From a virus: a stretch of DNA of 64,000 nt. Every line of letters starts with the position of its first letter. Within the stretch, counting starts at the first letter, position 1. A program made the position numbers and the translations under genes. The notes beneath the pieces are model-generated. The model did not search any database and had not been told where the DNA came from. It saw nothing but the letters and a program-made list of their open reading frames with translations. This document shows, piece after piece, positions 46,787 to 57,025 of this stretch. The stretch is taken from the IMG/VR virus record IMGVR_UViG_3300034092_001898, positions 1 to 64,000 of that record. One strand, given 5' to 3'.

Positions 46787-48526
46787 ATGGCTGATTTGAG
46801 GGAAGGCATTAGCGTTGTCACGGTAGGAAGAACGACGCCCATCCCTCCAGGGCCTCAGCCTGCCGCCAAGAGCCTTCCGGTGGTGCTGGCCACGGACACT
46901 GAGGCTGTGCCAGTGCGAGTGGCGAACCAGCAGATCACAGAGGTTTCGCTGAGTCTGCTTGGTGTCCCCCGCTCAGAGGTGGCGCTTGGAATCTTCGCGG
47001 ACGTGACCACCTATGACATTAACCAAAACGAATGGCAGAGCCGAGGTGGACTTGGCACCATTGCGAGCGCAGGAACCACCACGCATATTCCCGCTGAAAG
47101 CGCAGCCAAAGTTGCCTGTAGCGCTGCCACGACGCCACGCAATCAACTGCTGAGCAGCAAGCGCTTCTTCCGCTATCAGCCTGGCCGTGTGAGTAGCTCC
47201 ACGTTTGGCGTGAGGATGACGATTAGTGCCGACGGTGGTGACATTAAGAAGTGGGGATCATTTGACAGCAATGATGGTTACTACTTTGAAGTGCAGGGAG
47301 GCTCACAGACTGGCACCGATAAGGAGACAAACTTTTATGTGGTGAGACGAACAAGCGCTTTTGCGTCTTACTCAACACTGGCGCCCAATACTGCCGCTGG
47401 AGAGATTGGCACGATTGGCAGCAGCCTGGTCATCAAGCGTGATGGTCTCACCTATGTTCATGCAGGGCTCTACGACGAAAGCCTGCGAGTGGCTGGCGGG
47501 ACTGGCGGCAGCACCATTGAAACAGGTTCTGCATTGTCCTTCTCTGTGCCTGCAGACTATCGCTACACCTATGAGTATCGAGTACCACGAAAGTATTTCT
47601 CCTCTGACCGCATGGACGGTCTTACCAGCACTCAATACTATGCCGACGAAGTGCCCGGCAAGGCATCGTTTGGCCTGACGTTTGGTGGCACGGCTAGCGC
47701 ACCAATTCCGAATTACACCAATGGCGACGTGGTGGAAGATGAGGATGGCAATGTAGTTGCCGATGAATCGCTCTGGGATTTGAACTTCTCACGAGTGACC
47801 ATGTATAAGATTGAATACTCGTGGTACGGTGCCGTTGGTGCCAAGTTTCTAGCCTATGTTCCCGACAAGGACGATCCGTCTCAGGCGCGATGGGTGGCCA
47901 TTCACCACCTTCGCGTCAGCAACCAAATCATCACCCCGAGTCTGGGTAATCCCACTCTGCCTCTGAGTTACTACGTTCAGAAGCAAAGCAGCGCCAATGA
48001 AGTAGCGTTGTTCAAGTATGGCGCAAGTTACTACATTGATGGTGGCGACAAGGGGACTATTGTTGCTCGTTCCATCGCTAATTCTGCCGACCGCGCCATT
48101 ACGGTATCTGGCGAAGCGCTGATTGCGTTGCAGGTTAAGAATGCCATCAATTCCATTCGCAATCGGATGCAGGTATATCCCACTCGACTGAGTGTAGGGG
48201 TGAATGGAAGGGCCGTAGTTTCGCTGGTCAAGAATCCAACGCTCGTGTCCGGCGTCCCAACCTTTACTAGCGCCAATGCTTTGAGTCCAATCAACACTTT
48301 CATAGGCACCAGTGTTCCGATCGTAAGTGGCGGCACAACTGTTGCCACGTTCTATGCAGGCGATGGAGGGAACGAATACGACCTTTCGCCTTATTTTGCG
48401 TTTAACAAGGACTACCTTTCTTTCCCATTGGCTGCCACTTCTGGCGATACGCTGTATGTTTTTGTTCGTGGTGCTGCGGCTACCATTAGTGGCAGTGCTG
48501 CTATCACTTGGGAAGAGCAGGTGTGA
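46787..48526 (+). CDS. tail structural protein, FRYQPGR family copy 1
   Basis: 579 aa. Motifs: LLGVPRSEVALGIFADVTTYD, RFFRYQPGRVSSSTFGVRM, DGYYFEVQGG, NFYVVRR, RVTMYKIEYSWYGAVGAKFLAYVP and YYIDGGDKGT. The next gene is a paralogue with the same order. I recall this family from cyanophages, probably an adhesin or fibre component. Overlap GTGTGA with the next gene. Confidence 0.65.
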   Translation: MADLREGISVVTVGRTTPIPPGPQPAAKSLPVVLATDTEAVPVRVANQQITEVSLSLLGVPRSEVALGIFADVTTYDINQNEWQSRGGLGTIASAGTTTHIPAESAAKVACSAATTPRNQLLSSKRFFRYQPGRVSSSTFGVRMTISADGGDIKKWGSFDSNDGYYFEVQGGSQTGTDKETNFYVVRRTSAFASYSTLAPNTAAGEIGTIGSSLVIKRDGLTYVHAGLYDESLRVAGGTGGSTIETGSALSFSVPADYRYTYEYRVPRKYFSSDRMDGLTSTQYYADEVPGKASFGLTFGGTASAPIPNYTNGDVVEDEDGNVVADESLWDLNFSRVTMYKIEYSWYGAVGAKFLAYVPDKDDPSQARWVAIHHLRVSNQIITPSLGNPTLPLSYYVQKQSSANEVALFKYGASYYIDGGDKGTIVARSIANSADRAITVSGEALIALQVKNAINSIRNRMQVYPTRLSVGVNGRAVVSLVKNPTLVSGVPTFTSANALSPINTFIGTSVPIVSGGTTVATFYAGDGGNEYDLSPYFAFNKDYLSFPLAATSGDTLYVFVRGAAATISGSAAITWEEQV

Positions 48527-50997
48527 CTGTTTCGGGGTACTACCAAATTGCAGAAGATCAGCAGCCAGCAGGCTATGGGCTTGTTGACTCTGAACTGATT
48601 GACTTCACCACGGGCGATACGCTTATCGACTTGGACGATGGCCTGCCGCTAACTGGAGACACGCAAGAAACTGTCATTAGCGCATCTGGAGCTTTTCCGG
48701 TAGCCCTGATGAACAGTGCTGCCATTCCAGTGGAGGTGGTGAACCAGTCGGTTAGCGAGGTGGAGATTGGCCTGCTGGGTGTCCCTAGGGCTGAAACGGC
48801 ACTTGGCATTTTGGGACTGGTCAACACTTATGGCTTGGACCTGACTTTATGGGGGCTTGCGCCAGGCGGTCTATCGCTGTATCAGTATTTCCGCGATCCA
48901 AACACTTGGACTTTTCAAGTGAAGGATGGCATTGAGTATGGCTGGTTTGCGCGACACCTTCCCAAGGAAGCGGCTTTACAGGTTTATGCTTTGCCTCCAG
49001 AGAAGAGCTACGAATATCTAGAAGATGATGGTACTGGCCGGTATCCTGGAGGCTACACCGATGGGGTGATTACAAACTACATTGAAAGCAAGCGCACGTT
49101 CAGGTATCAGCCCGGTCGGATTACTGGTGTGACGATGGGCGTACGAATGTCCACTGATAGTAATTGGCCTGGAGAATCCATCTCTTGGGGGTGCCGCAAT
49201 TCCTACGGCGATGGCTATTACTTTAGGCTGGACAAGGGTACTGATTTGTATGTGGTCAGGGAATCACCGGGCTTGCCAACACTTGTAGTACCAAGAGAAC
49301 AATGGAATGGCGATCCTGTCACTGTTGAGGCTGGCGATACGGGGTGGAATCTTGACGTGTCAAAAGTGACAATGTTCAAGATTGAGTTTGGCTGGTATGG
49401 CGCCATTGGAGCCACCTTGTTCGCCTATGTGCCTATTGACCATGACAATGCACGATGGGTGAAGTTACATTCATTTAGAGCAGAGAACCAGAACACTGTA
49501 CCGAGCCTGAGAAGTCCGTATCTGAGGATTTTTATTCAGGCAACACAAACTGCTGGTGCAAGCACTCCGGCCTTCGTTAACTTGTACGGTAGTAGCGTCT
49601 ACATTGATGGTGGCGATGATGGCACACTACAAACCGCCAGTGCTTCAACACCAACAGCAGCAACAATCACCAATCAGGCTCGTTCAATTATTGGCCTACT
49701 GCCTGCCACTAGGATCAATGACATTCCGAATCAGAAAACACTATTCCCGACATCGCTATCATTTTCCTCCGACTTGCCAGCCAGGCTTGATCTGATGGTC
49801 GTGAATCCTGGAATTGGCAATAGTGAAAGCTATGGCTATGGCCATGGTACGACGATTAGCCGCCCTGCTGCAAGTGGCTTTGCAGTGGTGCGCACTAACG
49901 CCACCACGTTGACTGGTGTAATCCCCACTGGCCTACCATTTACGCCAGCCACTGCCCATGGCTATTTGTATTCTGGCTATCCAGTGAAAGTGGTGGCTAG
50001 TGGGCTGAACAACTATTTCGCCACTACGCTAAACGCTACAACGATTGGCACCAACCGCAATGTACCAGCAGGCACCACATCTGTTGCTTTAGCCGCTTTT
50101 GACGCCTATGCCATTGGCAATAATGCTGAAATTGTGAGTGGCGATGGAGTGGACCTAGGGGGTTCTAGGCAATATACCGGCAAGCTCTACTTCACTCGAC
50201 CCAGCGGCAATACTGGCGGCATCTATTGGCGTCTTGGGCTGTGGTTAAATGCCAGTGGCACGTACCTGCCTGGAGTGTCCACTGTTTCTTGGCTCGCCAC
50301 GGCTTTCCCTGGCATTGATTACACGCTGTCTGGTGAAGAGATTGGGGAAGTGGCATTGCCGCCAGAGACTTTCCGGCAAGTTAGCTTTTCGATTGTTGAA
50401 AGTGGAGGAGTGGCGACTGTGCGGGGACGACTGTTCCGACAGTTGGCTGCGTCTCCTCCTCCGGTTACGATTACAGGCTCACCATTTCCTATAAAGGTCG
50501 TAGCCGAACTCTACCCTGGCTCTTCACTGAGCGACGTGGTTCTGTCTATGGCTGCCATGCCAGACGGCTACTTAGGGCTGGCCGGAGAAGATTTCGCCAA
50601 TGCCTATGATCGCTTTGCTGTGGTGCCAGGATCAGGGCGAACTTTAGCCATTTCGGGCTGGACGACAAGTGGCAATATCACTCAATCCGCTGTTGGTGGA
50701 GCCAATTATGTTGCCAACAAGTTTGAAACGCCACTAAATCTTCCCTTGACTGGCGCCCTCGTGGACCTGCAAGGGCGCCGCACGCCCTACAGCCTCTCTT
50801 CCATCGCATCGTTCTTTGCCGCCAGTGGAGAGAGCCGTACTGTGCCATTGTCGGCTTATTTTGGCCCGGATAAAACATTCCTTGCTGGCGGTGCTGACAC
50901 TCCTTATGGCCTAGGGGCATTGTTCGTTGTGGCATCTGCGAGAGTGTCAGGCCAGACTGGTAATGTATTTGCATCAATTAACTGGAGCGAACAATGA
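48523..50997 (+). CDS. tail structural protein, FRYQPGR family copy 2
   Basis: GTG 48523. 824 aa: an N-terminal half homologous to the previous gene (EVEIGLLGVPRAETALGIL, TFRYQPGRITGVTMGVRM, KVTMFKIEFGWYGAIGATLFAYVP, VYIDGGDDGT), then an extra ~350-residue beta-rich region absent in copy 1. The extension may carry receptor specificity. ATGA overlap downstream. Confidence 0.65.
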   Translation: MTVSGYYQIAEDQQPAGYGLVDSELIDFTTGDTLIDLDDGLPLTGDTQETVISASGAFPVALMNSAAIPVEVVNQSVSEVEIGLLGVPRAETALGILGLVNTYGLDLTLWGLAPGGLSLYQYFRDPNTWTFQVKDGIEYGWFARHLPKEAALQVYALPPEKSYEYLEDDGTGRYPGGYTDGVITNYIESKRTFRYQPGRITGVTMGVRMSTDSNWPGESISWGCRNSYGDGYYFRLDKGTDLYVVRESPGLPTLVVPREQWNGDPVTVEAGDTGWNLDVSKVTMFKIEFGWYGAIGATLFAYVPIDHDNARWVKLHSFRAENQNTVPSLRSPYLRIFIQATQTAGASTPAFVNLYGSSVYIDGGDDGTLQTASASTPTAATITNQARSIIGLLPATRINDIPNQKTLFPTSLSFSSDLPARLDLMVVNPGIGNSESYGYGHGTTISRPAASGFAVVRTNATTLTGVIPTGLPFTPATAHGYLYSGYPVKVVASGLNNYFATTLNATTIGTNRNVPAGTTSVALAAFDAYAIGNNAEIVSGDGVDLGGSRQYTGKLYFTRPSGNTGGIYWRLGLWLNASGTYLPGVSTVSWLATAFPGIDYTLSGEEIGEVALPPETFRQVSFSIVESGGVATVRGRLFRQLAASPPPVTITGSPFPIKVVAELYPGSSLSDVVLSMAAMPDGYLGLAGEDFANAYDRFAVVPGSGRTLAISGWTTSGNITQSAVGGANYVANKFETPLNLPLTGALVDLQGRRTPYSLSSIASFFAASGESRTVPLSAYFGPDKTFLAGGADTPYGLGALFVVASARVSGQTGNVFASINWSEQ

Positions 50998-52199
50998 CAC
51001 TTCCTGGCTTGGTTCGAGCTAACAATTTATCTGACCTCACGAATGTCAGTGAGGCGTGGGACAATCTAGCCCAAGATCTTGACTATTCATACAATGCGCA
51101 GAGAGCCAATTACGTTAACAATTCTGCCGTAATTCGACAGGACGAAAAAAGTAACGTAACAGTGGCACAAGCCAGTGGTATTCCATTGAGCCATGGCGGG
51201 CAGTATGTCTACAAGATCACAGAACAGGCTGGCACTGCGATTCCTTTTCCGTTTGGCTATCTTCGCGCTGCGGCAACAAGTGCAAATTACGCAAACCTTG
51301 ACTGGCGACTCAATGTAAGCAATGGGCCAGTAGTGGGATCAATTTTGCTTAAGGCAGGCACGCATAGCTTTGTTGGCATGGCGTTGCGACCTGGGAATGG
51401 TGGCAACTTCTTCAAGGACACCAACTATCCCTTTTTTGGTATTGACTTGCTTACGGGCAATCGCCAAGATTGCTTTGGTACCGGCAAGCCCTATGAAATC
51501 ATGGGAGCCGTAGAAGAGGAGGACGGATGGTGGCGAGTGTCCATGAGCAGCATTTGCCAGCAAGCGTATGGCACTGCTTCGATTGACTTAATCTTTTTGC
51601 AGCAGGGCAATTTAGCAGTGGTGCCCAATGCGTCATCCACTGATGGCAGCAAGTTCTTTTATGCGGCATTGCCACAGATTGAAACTGGCCACGAACCATC
51701 GCCAATCATTATCACAGTCAGTGAGCAGCCAGTATCACAAGCGACTGTTGCAACGTCGGCCAGTGGCTTGAGCTTTGGTGGAGAGGACATTAGTGCCATT
51801 CGTGGTCTAAGCAATGTTGGCACCACCAATCTTTTGCTGGCATCATCATTGCTCAGAGCAGCGCAACCACGCATTAGTCAACTTCAAGCGTCAGGCCAAG
51901 CGGCAGTTGCTTCGGGGGCTAATTGCCTGCCCATTGTTTCTCCGTCGTCTACTGGCAATTACGTCGTCAGCGGTCTTGTCGCCAGCGGCTATAGCGTCAA
52001 TGGAAATGCAATCAATACCGTATCTGTTAGCCCTTTGTCTGGCACAACAGCCACTGTGCCACTGCAAGTTGATGGCCTCATTCCTCAGGCATGGAAGGCC
52101 GATACAGCATTTGCGTCAGGCAGTCTTTCGTCGCCAAGTCTTGCAATTCCCATTGAGTATGATGGTTTTTACGTGGCCATCGTTGTGGGGCAAGCATAA
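50994..52199 (+). CDS. fibre protein, GLVRANNLSDL family, 401 aa
   Basis: N-terminus LPGLVRANNLSDLTNVSEAWDNL is repeated in the gene at 55238 (RGLVRANNFSDLTDKDQAVTNL) and is probably an attachment peptide. A carbohydrate-binding-like beta sandwich follows (~70-240), then an ASG/SGL-rich C-terminus. Likely fibre or adhesin. Confidence 0.6.
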   Translation: MTLPGLVRANNLSDLTNVSEAWDNLAQDLDYSYNAQRANYVNNSAVIRQDEKSNVTVAQASGIPLSHGGQYVYKITEQAGTAIPFPFGYLRAAATSANYANLDWRLNVSNGPVVGSILLKAGTHSFVGMALRPGNGGNFFKDTNYPFFGIDLLTGNRQDCFGTGKPYEIMGAVEEEDGWWRVSMSSICQQAYGTASIDLIFLQQGNLAVVPNASSTDGSKFFYAALPQIETGHEPSPIIITVSEQPVSQATVATSASGLSFGGEDISAIRGLSNVGTTNLLLASSLLRAAQPRISQLQASGQAAVASGANCLPIVSPSSTGNYVVSGLVASGYSVNGNAINTVSVSPLSGTTATVPLQVDGLIPQAWKADTAFASGSLSSPSLAIPIEYDGFYVAIVVGQA

Positions 52200-53545
52200 T
52201 GGCAAGACGCTATGGACTGAGAGCCAGTTCTAATCTTGCAGACGTTGCCAATAATACGCTTTGCGTTGAAAATCTCAACCTTCGTATTGCTGACTTTGTT
52301 TCTATTGCTGGCATCAGCGCTACTGGCGTTACTCCTAGCGATTTCGCTGCACTGCAGGGGCTTCGTGCGCCACTAGAGGCTCAGATCACGGGGTTCGCCC
52401 CTATTGCTGCAGCGCTTCTATCGGGACTGGCCTTGAAAGCCCTGCGGACTGGAGATTACATCAGTGGCACGCTCACCGTTAATGGGATTGTCTCTGGGGA
52501 CCGGGCCTTCATTCGCACCACTGGCAGTGGGGCTGTCTACAGTGCTGCATCAGGGAGTTTCTTTTCGCCCATTAGTGGCAGTACGTTTTCCGGCGGTGGC
52601 TTTTACCTTTCTGGCCCAACACGGATTAGCGGCCTCAACACTGGCAGTGGCTTGGGCAACTACACTGGCACCACTTTTTCATGGCAGCCTCATTACGAAG
52701 ACTACAAAGTGTATCAGCGCATCACCAATAGCTCTGACACTCTTTTCGCTATTCGCACCAAACTGCCTCCTCCGACTGTTTTTAGTGGCTGCCAACTGTG
52801 GCTTGATGCTGAGAAAAGTTCGGTTTCGTACTTTGCGGCCAATCGGATTAGCCAATGGAATAGCCTGATTAGTGGTGGACCAAGCGCAGCGCAATTAACA
52901 AGCGGCAATGCTCCGTACTATCTGGTTTCTGGCATCGTTGACAGCGGCATCCTGAAACCCGGCATCAACTTTACTGGCACTGACTTTTTCTCCCTAAGTT
53001 CACTTGGCGGATTCTTTCCCGATGGGGCTACGGTTGTCATCATGGCCCAAGTTGAAGATGCAGACTACTGCTTGTTAGGTAACAACTCAAGCAATGCCGG
53101 ACGTTGGCGCACCACTTCGGGCAATGGCACTTGGCCGCTATTTTGCGCTTCGCCCATTGATCGCTTCCCTGCAGTTATGCCTGCCAATGGAACATTTGTG
53201 TTTGGTATTAGAGCATCACAAGCCTACGGGTTAGAAATTAGGAGCAATGGACAGCGGTTAGATTATGCCTCCCCATCAGGTTTTGAATATCAAGCCAGTG
53301 GAGAATACCTGCTAGGTACTGCTCCTGGTGGCGCCGGACGTTTCGGGGGAAAGGTGTTCGCCGTGGTGGCCTTTAATCGAGTGCTGCCAGATAGGGAATT
53401 GCGCACCGTGGAGGAGTATTGCCTGTGGCGCTATAATTCAGTCTATAACCCTGATGCCACGCAAACTTTGCAGTTAGAGGATGGTTCCTTCCTGCAACTT
53501 GAAACTGCATCTGGTACCACTGATTTCGTCGTAGATCTAGGCTGA
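52199..53545 (+). CDS. fibre protein with LamG-like domain, 448 aa
   Basis: N-terminus related to the fibre family (RASSNLADVANNTLCVENL). FSGCQLWLDAEKSSVSYFAANRISQWNSL to FNRVLPDRELRTVEEYCLWRYN is a LamG/concanavalin-type jelly roll (residues ~190-425), suggesting glycan binding. Confidence 0.65.
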   Translation: MARRYGLRASSNLADVANNTLCVENLNLRIADFVSIAGISATGVTPSDFAALQGLRAPLEAQITGFAPIAAALLSGLALKALRTGDYISGTLTVNGIVSGDRAFIRTTGSGAVYSAASGSFFSPISGSTFSGGGFYLSGPTRISGLNTGSGLGNYTGTTFSWQPHYEDYKVYQRITNSSDTLFAIRTKLPPPTVFSGCQLWLDAEKSSVSYFAANRISQWNSLISGGPSAAQLTSGNAPYYLVSGIVDSGILKPGINFTGTDFFSLSSLGGFFPDGATVVIMAQVEDADYCLLGNNSSNAGRWRTTSGNGTWPLFCASPIDRFPAVMPANGTFVFGIRASQAYGLEIRSNGQRLDYASPSGFEYQASGEYLLGTAPGGAGRFGGKVFAVVAFNRVLPDRELRTVEEYCLWRYNSVYNPDATQTLQLEDGSFLQLETASGTTDFVVDLG

Positions 53546-53934
53546 TGACAAAACTGAGCCAACTAGCAGTGATTTCCGGCTCGGCATTAGCCGATAACGA
53601 CCTGCTGTTTGTCAATGATGTAAGTGATGCGTCATTACCGAGCAAGGCTTTAACGATTAGCGGCCTGAAGCAAGCGATTGCTTTGGCTTTTGTGGGCACC
53701 AATCCTGAGGACATTCCCCTCAATCAGCATCTTGGCGATCTTGCGTTTCTTGACACCTTCCAGCCCACGATTGTTAGTGGCCTTAACGTAAGCTCTGACG
53801 TAGCCTCTAGCGGTGTTCGCACAGCCACCTTCACTGCCACTAATGCTCCAGGGGCTTCTAACGTCGTGGTAAGGCAATGGTTGCCAGTAGTGATCACTGG
53901 CGTCACTCATTACCTTCCATTGTTTGCTCCTTAA
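53545..53934 (+). CDS. short fibre-associated protein, 129 aa
   Basis: KLSQLAVISGSALADNDLLFVNDVS is a fibre-attachment-type N-terminus (KLSxLxxxSxxxxxDxxxVxD). The rest is Ser/Val-rich. TAATG overlap with the next gene. Confidence 0.55.
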   Translation: MTKLSQLAVISGSALADNDLLFVNDVSDASLPSKALTISGLKQAIALAFVGTNPEDIPLNQHLGDLAFLDTFQPTIVSGLNVSSDVASSGVRTATFTATNAPGASNVVVRQWLPVVITGVTHYLPLFAP

Positions 53935-55241
53935 TGCCTGCTGGTTATCCTACGGTTAGGCCACTGCAAATGCTTGATTACGCAAATCAAGCAAACATTG
54001 ACTCGCGCTTTGTTTTTACGCGATCTACAACTGGCTCTTACGTTGATGCTTCTGGCATTCAACAAGTTGTCGGAGTCAATGAACCGCGACCATCGTACCA
54101 TCCGCTAACGGGAGCCTATCAGGGCTTGCTACTGGAAAGCGCAGGCACCAACTTGCTGCCATGGAGCAATGACATTACAGCATCTGGCTGGTATTACGCT
54201 CCGCAAAATGGCGCTATTGGTTCAGGGTACACGGGCATTGGGGGGCTTCCCACGGCTTATCGTGTTGCGGAAGGCAGTGTACCTGGGACATGGTTTATTG
54301 CCACTTCTGTTGCCATTAGCGGCCAAACTAATTATGGAGTATCGGCGTTTCTGAAAAGCGATGGCGTGAGCCGTGGCTATTTGCAGTTTGTTGGTGTTGA
54401 TGCAAGCGGAGTGGTGAAAGGCAATGTGGTGGTTTATTTTGACCTACGCCGAGAGCTTGTATTCCCAGAAAACTATGGCGTCAACACAGATACAGCGCTG
54501 CTAGAAAAACGCAAAAATGGGTGGTTTCGCGTAGGGGGAACTGGCCCAATCGCATCCGGCGCGGTACTGGGAGTAGTGAACTTAGTGCTGCAACGTGACG
54601 ATGGAAGCCTATTTTATCAAGGGAATGGACAAGGCTTGCTGACGGATGGTTTTCAAGTGGATGCCAATGGCAGCAATGCCTACATTTCTTCGTTCATTGC
54701 CACGTCAGGAACGGCTCTTACTCGCGCTGCAGATGCCATAACAAGCGCCAGCAATCAACTTGATGATTGGTACGTTCAGAGCGGAGCCACTTTTTATCAA
54801 GATGCCTTGGTACTGAATGACGACTTTTATGGCAGTGGGCGTTACATTTTTCAAGCACTTGCAGTCGCCACTTCAGCAAGAGCAGAATTACGTATTAACG
54901 CTGCCTCCAATGGAGCGCGAATCGCCGGAATAGTCGCTAGTGGAGTTGTTGCTGATTTTTCGATTGGTTCTTTTGCTCCTGGCAATGGCCTTGAATCATG
55001 GGAAGCGCCAGCATCAGGCTCCGGGACAAGCCGAACCATTGCCACTCGCTCTGCATTTAGCTTTTCTCCATCGGGACTTTTCTTGGCCTTTAATGGCCAA
55101 TCTGTTACAACGTCTGGCCTTGTTCCATCTGGCGTTAATCGACTTAGCTTACAGCCCGCTAATGCCGGGAAAGTTATTCTACGTCGTGCTACCATCTACC
55201 CATTGCTCACCAATAGTGAGGCGCTACTGTTAACACAATGA
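53934..55241 (+). CDS. fibre protein with FTRSTTGSYVDASG domain, 435 aa
   Basis: ATG 53934. SRFVFTRSTTGSYVDASGIQQV, EPRPSYHPLTGAYQGLLLESAGTNLL is a very common phage tail-fibre/receptor-binding motif, followed by a beta-sandwich (~70-240) and a second one to the end. Probable glycan-binding adhesin. Confidence 0.7.
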   Translation: MPAGYPTVRPLQMLDYANQANIDSRFVFTRSTTGSYVDASGIQQVVGVNEPRPSYHPLTGAYQGLLLESAGTNLLPWSNDITASGWYYAPQNGAIGSGYTGIGGLPTAYRVAEGSVPGTWFIATSVAISGQTNYGVSAFLKSDGVSRGYLQFVGVDASGVVKGNVVVYFDLRRELVFPENYGVNTDTALLEKRKNGWFRVGGTGPIASGAVLGVVNLVLQRDDGSLFYQGNGQGLLTDGFQVDANGSNAYISSFIATSGTALTRAADAITSASNQLDDWYVQSGATFYQDALVLNDDFYGSGRYIFQALAVATSARAELRINAASNGARIAGIVASGVVADFSIGSFAPGNGLESWEAPASGSGTSRTIATRSAFSFSPSGLFLAFNGQSVTTSGLVPSGVNRLSLQPANAGKVILRRATIYPLLTNSEALLLTQ

Positions 55242-57025
55242 CAAGGGGACTTGTACGAGCCAATAATTTTTCGGACTTGACCGACAAGGATCAGGCCGTT
55301 ACAAATCTCGGCCTATCTTCCGTTGATTATGCCGCCTTAAAAGGACTCTATACCACGGCAGGAATTGATTTTGCCGTGATTGGCGAGATTGGCAATAGCC
55401 AAGGCAACTATCAAGCACAACTCGATGGAGTGTCCAGCACGTTTTCTGGTATCGTCCTGTCAGGTTATGTTAATCGCTCTGGCAATAGCGCCATTACTGG
55501 TAACTGGTCCCATAGTGGCATTATTGATATTGTGAGCGGCCTGCCCAGCGGTTATCCAGCCTCAACAGACAGCCTGTTTTCCCTTTCCATTGAAAACGGA
55601 GAGGCAGTTATTGTTGCGTCCGGATTGATTGCAAGCGGACTATCGTATAATGGAGTGAGACAATCAAGCTCAACCGTACAACGAGCACTTCCACCAAGCG
55701 GCTTTAGTCCATTGCATTTGATTCCTTTACAAGTTGGTGGCCAAGGGTATTTCGCGGAAGCGGGAGAAAGCCCTAGCTTTCATATTGCCCCGGCTCGACT
55801 TGGCCATGCTCTTGACCTTGTTACTGGCAATTTGATCGGCACCTACAACTCAGCATCCCCGGCTATGGCCGTCGGTTCCGACGGGCTGCTGTTCACCCCA
55901 GCAGCGAATGCGCCGGTCATTGAATACAACCCCGTGACTCGGGCGTGCCTGGGAACGAGGATCTGGGGGGTGGTGACGAATCAGATCCGCAACAATACGA
56001 TGGTCGGCGCGGCAACGGGAATACCGGGAACGATGCCGATTAACTGGAGCGATGTCCCGACCAGCAATGGATTGAGTCGGCAAATTGTCGGGATCGGAAC
56101 AGAGGCTGGAATCACCTACATAGCCATCCGATACTCTGGAACAACAACGGCAACGGCAAGCACCGTTCTGCAGCCTGAATTAAGCGCCGTTGTTGTAGCC
56201 GCAACCGGTCAATCATGGACTGCAAGTTCATGGCTTGCATTAGCTGGCGGCTCAGCGAATGGACTGACAATAGTTCAACGGGTTACCGGCCGCTCCTCTG
56301 GCGGTAGCTTCCTTGAGAACACTGATACAACAATAACGCCGAGTTCGACACTGACTCGCTATGCAGCGTCAAAAACAATGACGAATGCGTCAACATTAAG
56401 AGTTTCCTGCGACATTGTCCTTTCCTACAACTCTGGCGCCGCCATTGACATCACCCTCCGCATCGGCCTGCCTCAGCTAGAGCAATCGGCAACCATGGGG
56501 CCAGTGGTGCCGACGTCAGGACTTATCGCCAGCAGCACCGCCGATGTGTGGTCAATCACGGGCGCGGATTTCAACAGGATCTACAATCAATCGGCGGTGA
56601 CGTTCTACTTTGACGGATCCTACGTTCAGGCCGGCCCCTCATCGTTTCCCAGGATGATTGCCGCAGTGGGATCAAACCCTAACACTGATGAGGTTAGTAT
56701 TTATGGCCGCGTCAATACTGGCAGTGGGGATGGTCGCTTTTACGGCAGTTCTACAATTGCTGGGACAAGTCAATTCACGCTTGGCGAGTTCACATCCCCA
56801 GTGATGAATAGCGGCAAAGCGGCGGCGGCTTTCGCCTTGAATGATGCCGCTATGTTCGACGGCCAGGTGTTAACGACTGACAACACCGGGACTCTGCCAG
56901 TAGCGCAGGAGCTACGGATTATGGGCCAAGCACGTTTTCAGCCAATGCCCAACGGCTACATCCGCGAGCTTGCAATTTTCCGCAGCCGTCGGCCTAACGC
57001 CAACCTCCAGGCGCTGACAACATGA
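55238..57025 (+). CDS. fibre protein, GLVRANNFSDL family, 595 aa
   Basis: Same N-terminal peptide as the gene at 50994, then SGYVNRSGNSAITGNWSHSG and an ASG-rich neck. From ~residue 180 a DLVTGNLIGTYNSASPAMAVGSDG beta sandwich begins, encoded by noticeably more GC-rich DNA with different codon choice (~55.85-56.66 kb), then a second domain. The body looks acquired, fitted to a resident N-terminus. Confidence 0.65.
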   Translation: MTRGLVRANNFSDLTDKDQAVTNLGLSSVDYAALKGLYTTAGIDFAVIGEIGNSQGNYQAQLDGVSSTFSGIVLSGYVNRSGNSAITGNWSHSGIIDIVSGLPSGYPASTDSLFSLSIENGEAVIVASGLIASGLSYNGVRQSSSTVQRALPPSGFSPLHLIPLQVGGQGYFAEAGESPSFHIAPARLGHALDLVTGNLIGTYNSASPAMAVGSDGLLFTPAANAPVIEYNPVTRACLGTRIWGVVTNQIRNNTMVGAATGIPGTMPINWSDVPTSNGLSRQIVGIGTEAGITYIAIRYSGTTTATASTVLQPELSAVVVAATGQSWTASSWLALAGGSANGLTIVQRVTGRSSGGSFLENTDTTITPSSTLTRYAASKTMTNASTLRVSCDIVLSYNSGAAIDITLRIGLPQLEQSATMGPVVPTSGLIASSTADVWSITGADFNRIYNQSAVTFYFDGSYVQAGPSSFPRMIAAVGSNPNTDEVSIYGRVNTGSGDGRFYGSSTIAGTSQFTLGEFTSPVMNSGKAAAAFALNDAAMFDGQVLTTDNTGTLPVAQELRIMGQARFQPMPNGYIRELAIFRSRRPNANLQALTT

